Source: Chloroflexota bacterium (lineage in GTDB: Bacteria > Chloroflexota > Anaerolineae > Anaerolineales > Villigracilaceae). Taken from it: a stretch of 64,000 nucleotides of DNA. How positions within the stretch are numbered: position 1 is the first letter of the stretch; each line of letters starts with the position of its first letter. The position numbers and the translations under genes are program-made. Where the stretch lies: assembly GCA_016235445.1 (NCBI GenBank), contig JACRLB010000047.1:62001-126000 (forward strand), in the 5' to 3' direction. Shown here in pieces: positions 1 through 7,953 of the stretch. A model generated the notes under the pieces. It saw only the letters and a list, made by a program, of their open reading frames with translations, made no database searches and was not told the origin of the DNA.

Positions 1-153
1 TATGTCGCCGACGATGACTTTGTCTGCGCCAAGAGATTTCATCATCGAAACATGCTCTTCGCGATGGACGAATGCACAGACGCTCTCGACTTTCGAGAGC
101 GTCTTGACCAGAGTCCTGCCTGTTTTGCCGCCAGCGCCTGTGATGAGAATCAT
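1..153 (-). CDS. NAD(P)-binding NmrA/SDR-like protein, 3' end missing
   Basis: Only the first 51 codons are in the window. They begin MILITGAGGKTGRTLV, a beta strand followed by a glycine-rich GxGGxxG nucleotide-binding loop, and continue into a second Rossmann beta-alpha unit (CAFVHREEHVSMMKSLGADKVIVGD). The GADKVIVGD segment is typical of NmrA-like / atypical short-chain dehydrogenases that act as NAD(P)H sensors or quinone/sugar oxidoreductases. Substrate cannot be inferred. It is divergent from the DinB gene at 254; the 100 bp between them hold both promoters. The ATG at 153 is the only sensible start. Confidence 0.75.
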   Translation of the reverse strand, partial: MILITGAGGKTGRTLVKTLSKVESVCAFVHREEHVSMMKSLGADKVIVGDI

Positions 154-253
154 AATTTTGACTATAATCCATTATACAGAATAGTTCTGTACGAATCATG
201 GTTATTCAAATTTGAGGCAGGCTTATCATTTTGCATCAAAAAGGAGTTTCACA

Positions 254-751
254 ATGATCGAGAATTTTCTTGCCAGATTATTCGAGCACAATAACTGGGC
301 AAACGACAAAATTATTCAGGCTTGCGCCGCCCTGACGGACGAACAACTCGACGCCCCGCCTCAATCCGCCACGGAAGGGAGTATTCGCAGTACCTTATCG
401 CATCTCGTCTCAGCTCAATATGGTTATCTGCGAATCCTGACCCTGCCGCTGGAAGAGAGACAAGACCGCGTCACTATGGAGTTTGCTGACTTGGGAGATT
501 CTTTGAAAAGCAGTGGAATAAGGCTGTTGGAACTCGTCAGGGATGAAAGCAAACTTCCCGAAACTCGCATCCAAACCAGGGATGGATTCTATGTGGAGCC
601 GTGGGTTATCATGGTTCAAATTATCAACCATGCCACCGAACACCGCGAGCAGATCAAGAGCATGTTCACCGCGCTGGGAATAACTCCCCCCTCCATTGAT
701 GGATGGGATTATGGAGAGTCTGCCAACGCGCTCGTGCCGATATCAAGGTGA
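254..751 (+). CDS. DinB family protein
   Basis: A 165-residue protein of the DinB/YfiT four-helix-bundle superfamily, whose members are putative metal-dependent (usually Ni/Zn/Fe) enzymes often linked to thiol or stress metabolism; the exact reaction is unknown. It starts MIENFLARLFEHNNWAND, has a conserved His in LSHLVSAQYGYL and the family's C-terminal H-x3-H in NHATEHREQI, giving the expected three-His metal site. The reading frame is open from 212, but the ATG at 254 has a clean AAGGAG at 241-246 with a 7-base spacer, so that start was chosen. It is followed 25 bp later by the MDR oxidoreductase, probably co-transcribed. Confidence 0.85.
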   Translation: MIENFLARLFEHNNWANDKIIQACAALTDEQLDAPPQSATEGSIRSTLSHLVSAQYGYLRILTLPLEERQDRVTMEFADLGDSLKSSGIRLLELVRDESKLPETRIQTRDGFYVEPWVIMVQIINHATEHREQIKSMFTALGITPPSIDGWDYGESANALVPISR

Positions 752-776
752 TTGAGCAATCCTTGGAGGGCTGTAT

Positions 777-1772
777 ATGAAAGCAGTTGTTTGGACGAAA
801 TACGGATCACCGGATGGACTTCAGCTTCAAGAGGTGGAAAAACCGACCCCCAAAGATAATGAGGTACTGATCAAAATACACGCGGCAACCGCCTCCAGAG
901 CCGATACCGAGTTCCGCAGGCTCAAACTCCCATTCCTGTTTGCAATTCCAATTCGAATATATCTTGGTTTCTTCAAACCAACCAGAATAAAGATACTTGG
1001 CACGGAGTTTGCGGGGGAAGTTACCGCCGCTGGCAAAGACGTGACCCAATATCAAACAGGTGACCAGGTCTATGGATATACCGGCCTTGGTATGGGAACA
1101 TATGCGGAATATATCTGTCTGGCTGAAAAACCTTCGGCGTTGCTGGGTGTGATGTCAAAAAGACCGACCAACATAACCTATGAGGAATCCGCCGCTGTTC
1201 CCTTTGGCGGACTCGAAGCCTTGCATTCCCTTGGAAGGGCAAACATCCAGCGCGGACAACAGGTTTTAATCGTCGGCGCGGGCGGAAGTATCGGCACGTA
1301 TTCCGTCCAGCTTGCCAAACATTACGGCGCAGAAGTGACAGGCGTGGACAGCGGCGGCAAATTGGACTTGTTGCGCTCGATTGGCGCAGACCACGTAATT
1401 GATTACACACGGGAGGATTACACAAAAAACGGAAAGAAGTACGATGTCATCATGGACACGATCGGCGGGAGTCCGTTTGCGGGGAGTGTCAGGTCGCTCA
1501 ACGAAAATGGAACTTATCTCAACGTGAATCCAACAATGTTGCACAGGCTTCAAATGGGGTTGGCTGGAAGAAGCAGGAAGAAACTCCTCTTGTGGGAAGG
1601 AGGCTATTCGACCAAAAACCTGCTCAGGCTCAAAGAGTTGATCGAGGCGGGGACGCTAAAACCTGTCATCGATCGGCGCTATCCCTTGGAGCAGATCGCC
1701 GAGGCGCACAGATATGTCGAGACCGATCAGAAAAAAGGGAATGTGGTAGTGAGGATGGAGATTGGGGATTAG
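777..1772 (+). CDS. NAD(P)-dependent alcohol dehydrogenase, quinone-oxidoreductase type (MDR)
   Basis: A 331-residue medium-chain dehydrogenase/reductase. The N-terminal GroES-like domain (about 1-130) contains GTEFAGEVTAAGKDV and GDQVYG; the Rossmann domain (about 140-270) contains LIVGAGGSIGTYSVQLAKHYGAEVTGV. The structural-zinc cysteines and the catalytic Cys of classical alcohol dehydrogenases are absent, so it belongs with the zinc-free quinone oxidoreductase / NADPH:enone reductase branch. The C-terminal PVIDRRYPLEQIAEAHRYVE is typical. The ATG at 777 follows GGAGGG at about 765-770. Substrate unknown. Its 3' end merges into a GAGATTGGGGATT-type repeat that continues into the intergenic region. 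Confidence 0.88.
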   Translation: MKAVVWTKYGSPDGLQLQEVEKPTPKDNEVLIKIHAATASRADTEFRRLKLPFLFAIPIRIYLGFFKPTRIKILGTEFAGEVTAAGKDVTQYQTGDQVYGYTGLGMGTYAEYICLAEKPSALLGVMSKRPTNITYEESAAVPFGGLEALHSLGRANIQRGQQVLIVGAGGSIGTYSVQLAKHYGAEVTGVDSGGKLDLLRSIGADHVIDYTREDYTKNGKKYDVIMDTIGGSPFAGSVRSLNENGTYLNVNPTMLHRLQMGLAGRSRKKLLLWEGGYSTKNLLRLKELIEAGTLKPVIDRRYPLEQIAEAHRYVETDQKKGNVVVRMEIGD

Positions 1773-1812
1773 AGACTGGGATGCTGAGAATTGGGGGATT
1801 GGGAAATTGATT
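1757..1812. repeat. GAGATTGGGGATTAGAGACTGG-like tandem repeat at the 3' end of the MDR gene
   Basis: Degenerate units of GAGATTGG, GATTAGAGACTGG and GAATTGGGGATTGGG. The same units recur at about 2815-2860, 10208-10238 (inside the amidase), 13195-13235 (the 3' end of the XdhC-like gene) and 22027-22100 (inside the copper ATPase). The 177 bp from 1813 to 1989 contain no gene; 1890-1925 shares a TACGACCCAAGCGTGGGA block with 2628-2645. Confidence 0.6.
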
Positions 1813-1989
1813 GGCGAAACGGAAAAGCCGATTGCTCAAGCCAATCGGGCGCCGCACTGACGACCGCAGGGAGTGTCGAAGTGGTGAGGCCTTTTACGAC
1901 CCAAGCGTGGGACAGAGGAAATGCTGGCATACGCTCAAAGCGTTGGGACTGTAAGGGTAGTGGGGTAAAATATAAGCAGGAGTACGAAT

Positions 1990-2220
1990 ATGAGAAACTT
2001 AAAACGCATTACCTTTGATCTCAATATAATGGGCGGCAAGCCCACCATTCGTGGTCTGCGCGTGACGGTGGGGATGATTATCGGTCTCATTGCGGCGGGA
2101 CATGACAACCAAGAGATACTCAAGGCTTATCCATATCTTGAAGCAGAAGATATTCGCGAAGCCCTGACCTATGCCGCATGGCGCGTAGAAGAGATTGAGT
2201 TGCCCCTGATCGGCGCATGA
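1990..2220 (+). CDS. DUF433 antitoxin-like protein
   Basis: A 76-residue DUF433 protein. The sequence ITFDLNIMGGKPTIRGLRVTVGMIIGLIAAGHDNQEILKAYPYL is diagnostic: DUF433 proteins have a helix-turn-helix-like fold and are found as the first gene of two-gene modules with DUF5615 PIN-like proteins. The expected role is to bind and neutralise the downstream toxin and repress the pair. The ATG at 1990 has AGGAG at about 1979-1983. The stop overlaps the next start by 4 bases (ATGA), indicating translational coupling. Confidence 0.9.
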   Translation: MRNLKRITFDLNIMGGKPTIRGLRVTVGMIIGLIAAGHDNQEILKAYPYLEAEDIREALTYAAWRVEEIELPLIGA

Positions 2221-2582
2221 AAATTGTCATTGACATGAACCTTTCGCCTGATTGGGTGAAAGTATTGGATGATGCAGGCTGGGAATCCGTTCACTGGTCA
2301 ACGGTGGGAGATATGCGCGCTACAGATGATGTGATCATGTCGTGGGCGCGCGAGAATGGTTATATCGTTTTCACTCACGATTTGGATTTTGGCGTTTTAC
2401 TGGCATTGACACAGGCGGAAAGCCCGAGTGTGATTCAAGTCCGCACTCAGGATGTATTCCCTGAAGTTTTAGGGAATAGGTTGGTAAAGGTTCTACAGGA
2501 ACATCAGGCGTCTCTCGAAAAAGGCGCGTTGCTGACTGTGGATGAAGCAAAGGCACGAGTTAGAGTCTTGCCGTTTGGATGA
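2217..2582 (+). CDS. DUF5615 PIN-like toxin
   Basis: A 121-residue DUF5615 (PIN-like, Mut7-C-related) protein, the predicted RNase toxin partner of the DUF433 gene it overlaps by 4 bp. Acidic residues in the PIN pattern are visible: MKIVIDMNLSPDW (first Asp), the segment WSTVGDMRATDDVIMSWA, and IVFTHDLDFG (a D-x-D pair), which would form the metal site. Length and order match the common type II-like module. RNA target unknown. The pair sits between repeat-rich stretches, consistent with an acquired module. Confidence 0.88.
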   Translation: MKIVIDMNLSPDWVKVLDDAGWESVHWSTVGDMRATDDVIMSWARENGYIVFTHDLDFGVLLALTQAESPSVIQVRTQDVFPEVLGNRLVKVLQEHQASLEKGALLTVDEAKARVRVLPFG

Positions 2583-2583
2583 G

Positions 2584-2880
2584 CACTTCCCCTCTCCTTT
2601 TAGGAGAGGGGCTAGGGTGAGGTCTCTTACGACCCAAGCGTGGGAGAGGGGAAATACTTGATGGTCAGAATCAACCATCGGCTTAGAACGAGGCGGGGCA
2701 CTTCATCCAATTACTATTTACCAATTACCAATCACGCTTCGTCTTCGTTCGGACGATAACGCCGTCCTCACTCCGCTCACATCGTCCCGATGTCTTTCGG
2801 GAGCGCGAAGAATTCTCCAATCCTCTAATTCTCAATCTCTAATCTCCAGTCTCCAATTACTACTTACCACTTACTAATTC
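2584..2880. repeat. Repeat cluster: GGAGAGGGG palindrome plus ATTACCAATTAC and CTCCAATC tandem units
   Basis: There is no gene in 2583-2859. From 2586 there is a 10-bp stem, CCCCTCTCCT with a TTT loop, followed by GCTAGGGTGAGG: a family seen again at 20036-20092, 47280-47350 and about 62470-62510. Units of ATTACCAATTAC lie at 2697-2735 and again at 2855-2880, overlapping the end of the Mo-hydroxylase gene. Between them, 2812-2855 holds CTCCAATCCTCTAATTCTC units. The palindrome could also act as a terminator for the toxin gene, but it lacks a T-run. Confidence 0.65.
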
Positions 2881-5193
2881 CCAAAGTCTATTTGAATTAA
2901 GGGGAATTTCCAAAATCTCAAAATCCACGTTGTGCAACGCGTCTTCCAATGCCTGTGCAAAAAGCGGACCGACGGGGATCGCGCCCGCTTCGCCCGCGCC
3001 CTTCACGCCCATTGGGTTGAGCGGCGAAAGCGTTACGCCGTGCCCCGTTTCGATGCGCGGCACATCGAGGCTCGTGGGCAGGTGATAATCCATGAACGTG
3101 CCGTTGAGCAGTTGCCCGTTTTCGTCGTAGGCGAGGCGTTCATAAAAGGCGTTGCCGATTCCCTGCGCGACACCGCCGTGAATTTGACCATCGAGAATTA
3201 GCGGATTAATGACCTTGCCGCAATCATGTACGACGAGATATTTTTGGATGTGGATTTGCAAAGTCTCGGGGTTGACCTCCACGATCATGGCGTGGATGCC
3301 GCTGGCAGTGGCGCCTCTTTCTGGACCGAAATAGCTGGTCGCTTCCAACCCAGGCTCTGTCCCAGGCCTGACAGCTCCGCGCATCGGATTGGCCTTGCCC
3401 GCAAGTTCGCCCAGTGAAATGGACATGCGCGGCAGGTCCTGCACTTTGACCATGCCATCGGCGAGTTCGAGTTCATCTTCGGGCGCGTTGAAATGTTCGG
3501 AGGCGAGTTTGAGAATTTTCTTGCGGACAACTTTTGCGGCTTCATTGATGGCATTGCCCGCGACGACTGCGCCGCGGCTGGCGAACGTCCCCGCACCCCA
3601 ATAGAATTGGTCGGTGTCGCCTGTGACGACATCGATCAGATTTACATCCACGCCGAGTTGCTCCGCGACGATCTGCGCGAAACTCGTGAAGTGACCCTGT
3701 CCCTGCGTGCCAACGCCCGTGACGACCGAGACGCGTCCACTGCTCATCACCTGTACCTTCGCGCCTTCGTACGGTCCGATGCCTGTGCCTTCCACGTACG
3801 CGACGATGCCAATGCCCACGTGTTTTCCTTCGGCTCGCAGTTTCGGTTGAATCACATTGATGAAGTTGTGATAGTCCATGCGTTCGAGTGTTTCATCAAG
3901 CAGTGGCTCGTAGTTGCCGCTGTCGTAGACCAATGGGGCGAAGTCTTGATAAATAATTTCGTTGTTATACGGGAATTGATTCGGCTGAATAAAATTGCGG
4001 CGGCGTATTTCTGCGCGGTCGATTTTTAATTCTTTCGCGGCAATATCCAATGCGCGTTCGATGACGAACACGCCATGTTGACGCCCCGCGCCGCGATACG
4101 GCGTAACGATGGTTTTGTTGGTGAAAACGGCAGTAAATTGGGAATAGTAATTAGTAATGTCGTAAGGTCCAAGCAAAGTACATTGGCTGTTTAGAGGAAC
4201 AGTTAAACCGTAAGGGGCATACGCGCCCGCGTCGTGCAGAAAGACATCATGTACGCCGAGAATGCGACCATCCTTATCGAACGCAATCTCCGCATCGTGG
4301 ATTTGTCCGCGCTCGTGCGTGGTGGCGACAAAATTTTCGGCGCGGTCTTCGATCCATTTGACAGGGCGGTTCAACTTCATCGCCGCCCACGGAACAAGCA
4401 CTTCCTCCTGATAGAACATCATGATCTTCGGGCCGAATCCGCCGCCGATGAACGGCGCGATGACGCGCACTTGCCGCTCCGACAACCCAAGCATTCCCGC
4501 CAATCCGTTTCGAATCACGACAGGAGCCTGAGTAGTGTCCCAGACAGTTAATCGTCCCGCACGAGAATCCCACTCCGCGACGATGCCGCGGTTCTCGATG
4601 GCGGCGGCGCATCCGTGCTCGTAAAGAAATCGGCGTTTGACAATTAAGGCGGCATTATCTTTTACGGCTTCATAATCGCCTTTTCTTTGTACAACATTTG
4701 CGGCGACGTTTGAACCGATCTCTTCATGAATCAAAGTGCTGTCAGGTTGTAGCGCTTTTTCGAGATCAACAACGGCTTCCAGAGGTTCGTAGTCAATTTG
4801 AATATCGGCGAGCGCATCTTCGGCAATATAACGACTCTCCGCCAGTACCATCACAATCGGCTCCCCCGCAAACTTGACCTTGTCCTTTGCTAATGGAACT
4901 TGAGTTTTCTCATTGAAAACAATTCCCTCCACAGGCGGCGGCGAAACAAGCAATGGCCCTGGTTTCCAGTAATCGCCCAAGTCGTTCGCGGTATAAACGG
5001 CAATCACACCTTCGCGCTGTAAAGCCTGCGAAACATCAATCCTATTAATTTTCGCATGAGCATACGGACTGCGCACGAAAGCGACATGCAGCATGTTGGG
5101 CAGATCCACATCGTCCACGTACAATCCCTGCCCCGTCAGCAGACGCGGGTCCTCGTTGCGCTTAATTCGTTCGCCGAAGTATCGAGTGGTCAT
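2860..5193 (-). CDS. Molybdopterin-binding (large) subunit of a xanthine dehydrogenase family hydroxylase
   Basis: A 777-residue aldehyde oxidase/xanthine dehydrogenase large subunit that would carry the Mo-cytosine or Mo-pterin dinucleotide and hydroxylate the substrate with water-derived oxygen. It opens with RIKRNEDPRLLTGQGLYVDDV and contains APFIGGGFGPK, the active-site loop TPYRGAGRQ, TGVGTQGQGHFTSFAQIVAEQLG (pterin binding) and VKGAGEAGAIPVGP with the catalytic Glu. The loop is PYRGAGR rather than the AYRCSFR of form-I CO dehydrogenase, so CO oxidation is unlikely. GGAGG five bases before ATG 5193 fixes the start. Its FAD and FeS partners are 6.6 kb upstream on the same strand, an unusual separation. 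Confidence 0.92.
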   Translation of the reverse strand: MTTRYFGERIKRNEDPRLLTGQGLYVDDVDLPNMLHVAFVRSPYAHAKINRIDVSQALQREGVIAVYTANDLGDYWKPGPLLVSPPPVEGIVFNEKTQVPLAKDKVKFAGEPIVMVLAESRYIAEDALADIQIDYEPLEAVVDLEKALQPDSTLIHEEIGSNVAANVVQRKGDYEAVKDNAALIVKRRFLYEHGCAAAIENRGIVAEWDSRAGRLTVWDTTQAPVVIRNGLAGMLGLSERQVRVIAPFIGGGFGPKIMMFYQEEVLVPWAAMKLNRPVKWIEDRAENFVATTHERGQIHDAEIAFDKDGRILGVHDVFLHDAGAYAPYGLTVPLNSQCTLLGPYDITNYYSQFTAVFTNKTIVTPYRGAGRQHGVFVIERALDIAAKELKIDRAEIRRRNFIQPNQFPYNNEIIYQDFAPLVYDSGNYEPLLDETLERMDYHNFINVIQPKLRAEGKHVGIGIVAYVEGTGIGPYEGAKVQVMSSGRVSVVTGVGTQGQGHFTSFAQIVAEQLGVDVNLIDVVTGDTDQFYWGAGTFASRGAVVAGNAINEAAKVVRKKILKLASEHFNAPEDELELADGMVKVQDLPRMSISLGELAGKANPMRGAVRPGTEPGLEATSYFGPERGATASGIHAMIVEVNPETLQIHIQKYLVVHDCGKVINPLILDGQIHGGVAQGIGNAFYERLAYDENGQLLNGTFMDYHLPTSLDVPRIETGHGVTLSPLNPMGVKGAGEAGAIPVGPLFAQALEDALHNVDFEILEIPLNSNRLWELVSGK

Positions 5194-5195
5194 TC

Positions 5196-5277
5196 ACACC
5201 TCCAATTACCAATTACTGATTACGAATTACAGCATAAGCTGGCAATTCAGCGATTGGTAATTTGTAATTGGTAATTA
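5196..5277. repeat. TAATTGGTAATT tandem repeat
   Basis: Degenerate 10-11 bp units of the form TTACCAATTAC/TAATTGGTAA fill the gap between the cyclase and Mo-subunit genes. Near-identical clusters occupy 6081-6116, 6604-6660 and 7912-7953 and enter coding sequence at 8526-8556, 8640-8697, 10845-10866, 22038-22100 and 23394-23422. Here the repeat also supplies the sequence just upstream of the Mo-subunit ribosome binding site. Confidence 0.8.
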
Positions 5278-6057
5278 CGCCCAAGCCACCGCTCTGCAAA
5301 ACGCCGCTTCGCCGCCTTTGAACTTCCACGGGAAGACGCCGAGGGTGATGCGTTTGTTGTGCAATTCCTTCAAGCCAATGTCGCCGCCGAGATTTTCCAC
5401 GTGGATGCAATCGTGCGGGAATAAGGCGTTATGTGTCAATTGATAGGCGGAATCAGGAAACAACACATCCATTTGATCTTCGCCAAATTTTTCCACCGTC
5501 TTCGCGCGGACTCTCTGCCAGTGTTCCAATCCGCCTTTGCCCAGAAAGCGACCGATGGGCAGGTTCATTGGGTGGTCGGTTGAGATCATGTCCACGCCCC
5601 AGATGTGAATCTTCTTTTTGATAAGCCAATCACAAATGCTGAAATGCGGACCTGGATGTCTTTGAATATATCTCTCTTCATCCGCCTCTTCGCTGAAGAA
5701 TGAATATTTATGCCAGCCCGTGTGGATGAACAAAATATCGCCATCCTGCACATCTGCGCGCTTCTCGATATCTTCAGGTGTGAAGAGACCTACATCATCG
5801 AGCATGTCGCTCAAGTCCACGATCACGCCAGGGCCGTAACACCACTCGATGGGAATCTGGTCAATCGTCTTGCCTTTGGTCACAAAGTGACGCGGCGCAT
5901 CCAGATGTGTGCCCATGTGATTCGAAGTCTGGATATATTGCGCATTGACTCCATGCTCCGATTTGCGCTTGATATATTTCACCTCAAACGGCGGGTAGAA
6001 GGGCCAGAACGAGCAGTCTTGGTTGAGGTCTTGGGATAGATCATAAATCTTGGTCAT
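5275..6057 (-). CDS. Cyclase family protein (metal-dependent hydrolase, isatin hydrolase/kynurenine formamidase fold)
   Basis: A 260-residue member of the cyclase family, Mn/Zn-dependent hydrolases that open lactam or amide bonds (kynurenine formamidase, isatin hydrolase). The signature HMGTHLDAPRHF (H-x-G-T-H-x-D-x-P-x-H) is intact, as are IHTGW and the C-terminal HDCIHVENLG. The frame is open to 6264, but the ATG at 6057 has AAAGGAG six bases upstream and starts at the family N-terminus MTKIYDLSQDLN. In this cluster a ring- or amide-opening step after hydroxylation by the Mo enzyme is the natural role (inference). It is flanked by TAATTGG repeats on both sides. Confidence 0.87.
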   Translation of the reverse strand: MTKIYDLSQDLNQDCSFWPFYPPFEVKYIKRKSEHGVNAQYIQTSNHMGTHLDAPRHFVTKGKTIDQIPIEWCYGPGVIVDLSDMLDDVGLFTPEDIEKRADVQDGDILFIHTGWHKYSFFSEEADEERYIQRHPGPHFSICDWLIKKKIHIWGVDMISTDHPMNLPIGRFLGKGGLEHWQRVRAKTVEKFGEDQMDVLFPDSAYQLTHNALFPHDCIHVENLGGDIGLKELHNKRITLGVFPWKFKGGEAAFCRAVAWA

Positions 6058-6080
6058 TTGAGACTCCTTTGGGTGAAATG

Positions 6081-6116
6081 GGTAATTCGGTAATTGGTAA
6101 TTGAGTAATTGGTAAT
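6081..6116. repeat. TAATTGGTAATT tandem repeat between cyclase and four-helix-bundle genes
   Basis: Three to four units of the same family as 5196-5277. The last unit abuts the stop codon of the four-helix-bundle gene. Confidence 0.75.
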
Positions 6117-6598
6117 TATGTCTGAAGCCAGATAATATCGTCTTCGTCAAACAGGTTGCCTGATAAATTCTCCGCGATGTCAATCTGATATTCTGCTCCG
6201 ATCTCGCGCAAGGTTTTGGATTGTTTGGTTTCCTGATTTCGCACAGTCTTGAGACCGCTTGCAAATGTATTTAATTGGTGCGCCAAAGCCGTAATATTCT
6301 CGATATACTTTTGCACCTCAGAGTCTGGCATAAGATTGCGCGCCTTTACCCGATTGAGCCAGTACTTTGTCTCGAACAGACTTCCGCGAGCGTAATACAG
6401 AAATTGAAGCTTCTCACCAAAGTGATAACGTCCGAACGACTCGGAAATATTTGCGCCAATCGAATCTGCGGCACGTGTTATTTGTTTGCCGACAACATCT
6501 TTTGCAAAGTTATCCCATTTAACAACGATTTTCCAAACCGAGTCCGCAATTTCTTCGGCAGATTTCAATACTCGCAAGTCTTCAAACGTAGCTGACAT
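6116..6598 (-). CDS. Four helix bundle protein (S23/IVS-type)
   Basis: A 160-residue protein of the four-helix-bundle family first described from 23S rRNA intervening sequences and related to diversity-generating-retroelement Avd proteins. Diagnostic parts are FEDLRVLKSAEEIADSVW near the start, KQITRAADSIGANISESFGR in the middle and FLYYARGSLFETKYWLNRV. These proteins form basic oligomers that bind nucleic acid; the cellular role of stand-alone copies is not settled. The ATG at 6598 follows GGAGG by 5 bases. The gene sits in the middle of a catabolic operon and is bracketed by TAATTGG repeats, which suggests it was inserted there. Confidence 0.88.
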   Translation of the reverse strand: MSATFEDLRVLKSAEEIADSVWKIVVKWDNFAKDVVGKQITRAADSIGANISESFGRYHFGEKLQFLYYARGSLFETKYWLNRVKARNLMPDSEVQKYIENITALAHQLNTFASGLKTVRNQETKQSKTLREIGAEYQIDIAENLSGNLFDEDDIIWLQT

Positions 6599-6603
6599 CG
6601 CAA

Positions 6604-6660
6604 CCTCCAATTACTATTTACCAATTACGAATTACTCACTTACCAATTACCTAATTACAA
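6604..6660. repeat. TAATTGGTAATT tandem repeat overlapping the DUF1116 3' end
   Basis: Five or so ATTAC/CCAATTAC units. The final unit encodes the last residues of the DUF1116 protein, and the other end supplies the GGAGG of the four-helix-bundle gene. Confidence 0.75.
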
Positions 6661-7899
6661 ATTATATCTTTCCGCAAACGCCACCAACGCATCTTCGAAT
6701 ATCTTCAGCGGCGGCCTCACCAGCCCCGCGCCCACCTGACCCACACCTGCATTCTTGTGCGCGATGCCGGTGTTGATGCGCGGCGTGATTCCCAGTTCAA
6801 CGACTTTGCGAAGATCAATCCCTGTGGGTGTGCCGCGAAAATCAAGTGAAGGCATGGTGAAGAATTTGCTTTCGGCAAATGTGATTTCATACATTTCAAG
6901 CGTCGCGTTCATCGCGTCTTTTGGCGTGCCGCCCACAAATGTGACAATGGCAGGCGCGCTCGCCATCGCAAAGCCGCCGATGCCTGCGGTCTCTGTGATG
7001 GCGCTGTCGCCGATGTCGGGGTTGGCGTCCGCTTGGGAAAAGCCCGAGAAAAACAGACCCACTGGAATTTCAGCAGGAGCCGTGAACCATTGCTGTGCGC
7101 CGAGTCCGCTGACGCGAATCCCAAAGTCTGTGCCGTTGCGCGCCATCGTTGTAACTATCGTACTTCCTTCGATTCCATGCGCGGCATCGGTCATTGCCTT
7201 GCACGCCGCCATCACGGGATTCAAAACGCTCAAGGCGTTATCGCCGATGAATTGCAGAACCTCTGCCATCGCTGAATTATCTTTCATAACTTTTGCGATC
7301 AAAGGCGAGATCAACTTTAGATAAATCAACGAACCCGCTTTGTTGCGGTTATGGCCTTCGTCGCCCATGTGCAAGGCTTCGGCGATCAGCGCGCGCAGGT
7401 CAATGCCGTTTGAACCTGCCAGCGCGTCTGCCAGGGCTGTGCCAAGCACATCATTCATCCAGTGCAACTTCTTCAACACATCATCGCTGTACGCGCCGTA
7501 TCGCAACACTTTTCCATAGCCCTCATTCAAATTTGAAAATGACTTATTTCCATGTTCGGCATTTTCAACAACATAGACTTTCATCGAAGCGGATGTGACT
7601 CCTGCCATCGGCCCGACTGTGCCATGATGGTGACACGAATCAAATTCGACCTCGCCTCTTTCCACCATTGAAGTTGCCTCTGCTTCGTTGACAGCCAACC
7701 CCTCGAAAAGTATCGCCCCAACAATCGCTCCGCGCAATGGCCCCGACATCCGCGCCCACTCGATCGGCGGACCTGCGTGCAGGAACAGGTTATCCTTCAT
7801 CCCAGGGATGACATCCCGCGCGGCGGCGACGGCTTTCAAAATGGGTCGCGCTTCCATGAGGCGGTTGATCGCGGTAGTGTTTGCTTCGTCTATGTTCAT
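6655..7899 (-). CDS. DUF1116 protein, YlbE/AllG-like (oxamate carbamoyltransferase-type subunit)
   Basis: A 414-residue DUF1116 protein, homologous to E. coli YlbE. Conserved parts are RPILKAVAAARDVIPGM and LHAGPPIEWARMSGPLRGA near the N-terminus, CHHHGTVGPMAGVTSASM in the first third and LHMGDEGHNRNKAGS in the middle. In E. coli, FdrA, YlbE and YlbF have been reported to make up the oxamate carbamoyltransferase that releases carbamoyl phosphate (recalled literature); here an FdrA gene lies 51 bp upstream on the same strand, matching that pairing. No YlbF (DUF2877) gene is visible in the window. The ATG at 7899, with GGAG six bases upstream, is preferred over the ATG at 7911. Confidence 0.87.
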   Translation of the reverse strand: MNIDEANTTAINRLMEARPILKAVAAARDVIPGMKDNLFLHAGPPIEWARMSGPLRGAIVGAILFEGLAVNEAEATSMVERGEVEFDSCHHHGTVGPMAGVTSASMKVYVVENAEHGNKSFSNLNEGYGKVLRYGAYSDDVLKKLHWMNDVLGTALADALAGSNGIDLRALIAEALHMGDEGHNRNKAGSLIYLKLISPLIAKVMKDNSAMAEVLQFIGDNALSVLNPVMAACKAMTDAAHGIEGSTIVTTMARNGTDFGIRVSGLGAQQWFTAPAEIPVGLFFSGFSQADANPDIGDSAITETAGIGGFAMASAPAIVTFVGGTPKDAMNATLEMYEITFAESKFFTMPSLDFRGTPTGIDLRKVVELGITPRINTGIAHKNAGVGQVGAGLVRPPLKIFEDALVAFAERYNL

Positions 7900-7911
7900 G
7901 TTTAACTCCAT

Positions 7912-7953
7912 GTAATTTGTAATTGGTAATTACTACTTACCAATTACGATTTA
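7912..7953. repeat. TAATTGGTAATT tandem repeat between fdrA and DUF1116
   Basis: Four units of the TTACCAATTAC family fill the fdrA-DUF1116 gap and touch the fdrA stop codon. Confidence 0.75.

Noticed and set aside
2860-5193. Form-I CO dehydrogenase large subunit
   Set aside because: The active-site loop is PYRGAGR, not AYRCSFR, so CO oxidation is not supported.
6755-7324. 189-residue plus-strand frame across the DUF1116 gene
   Set aside because: Antisense to a well-supported gene; codon pattern follows the opposite strand.
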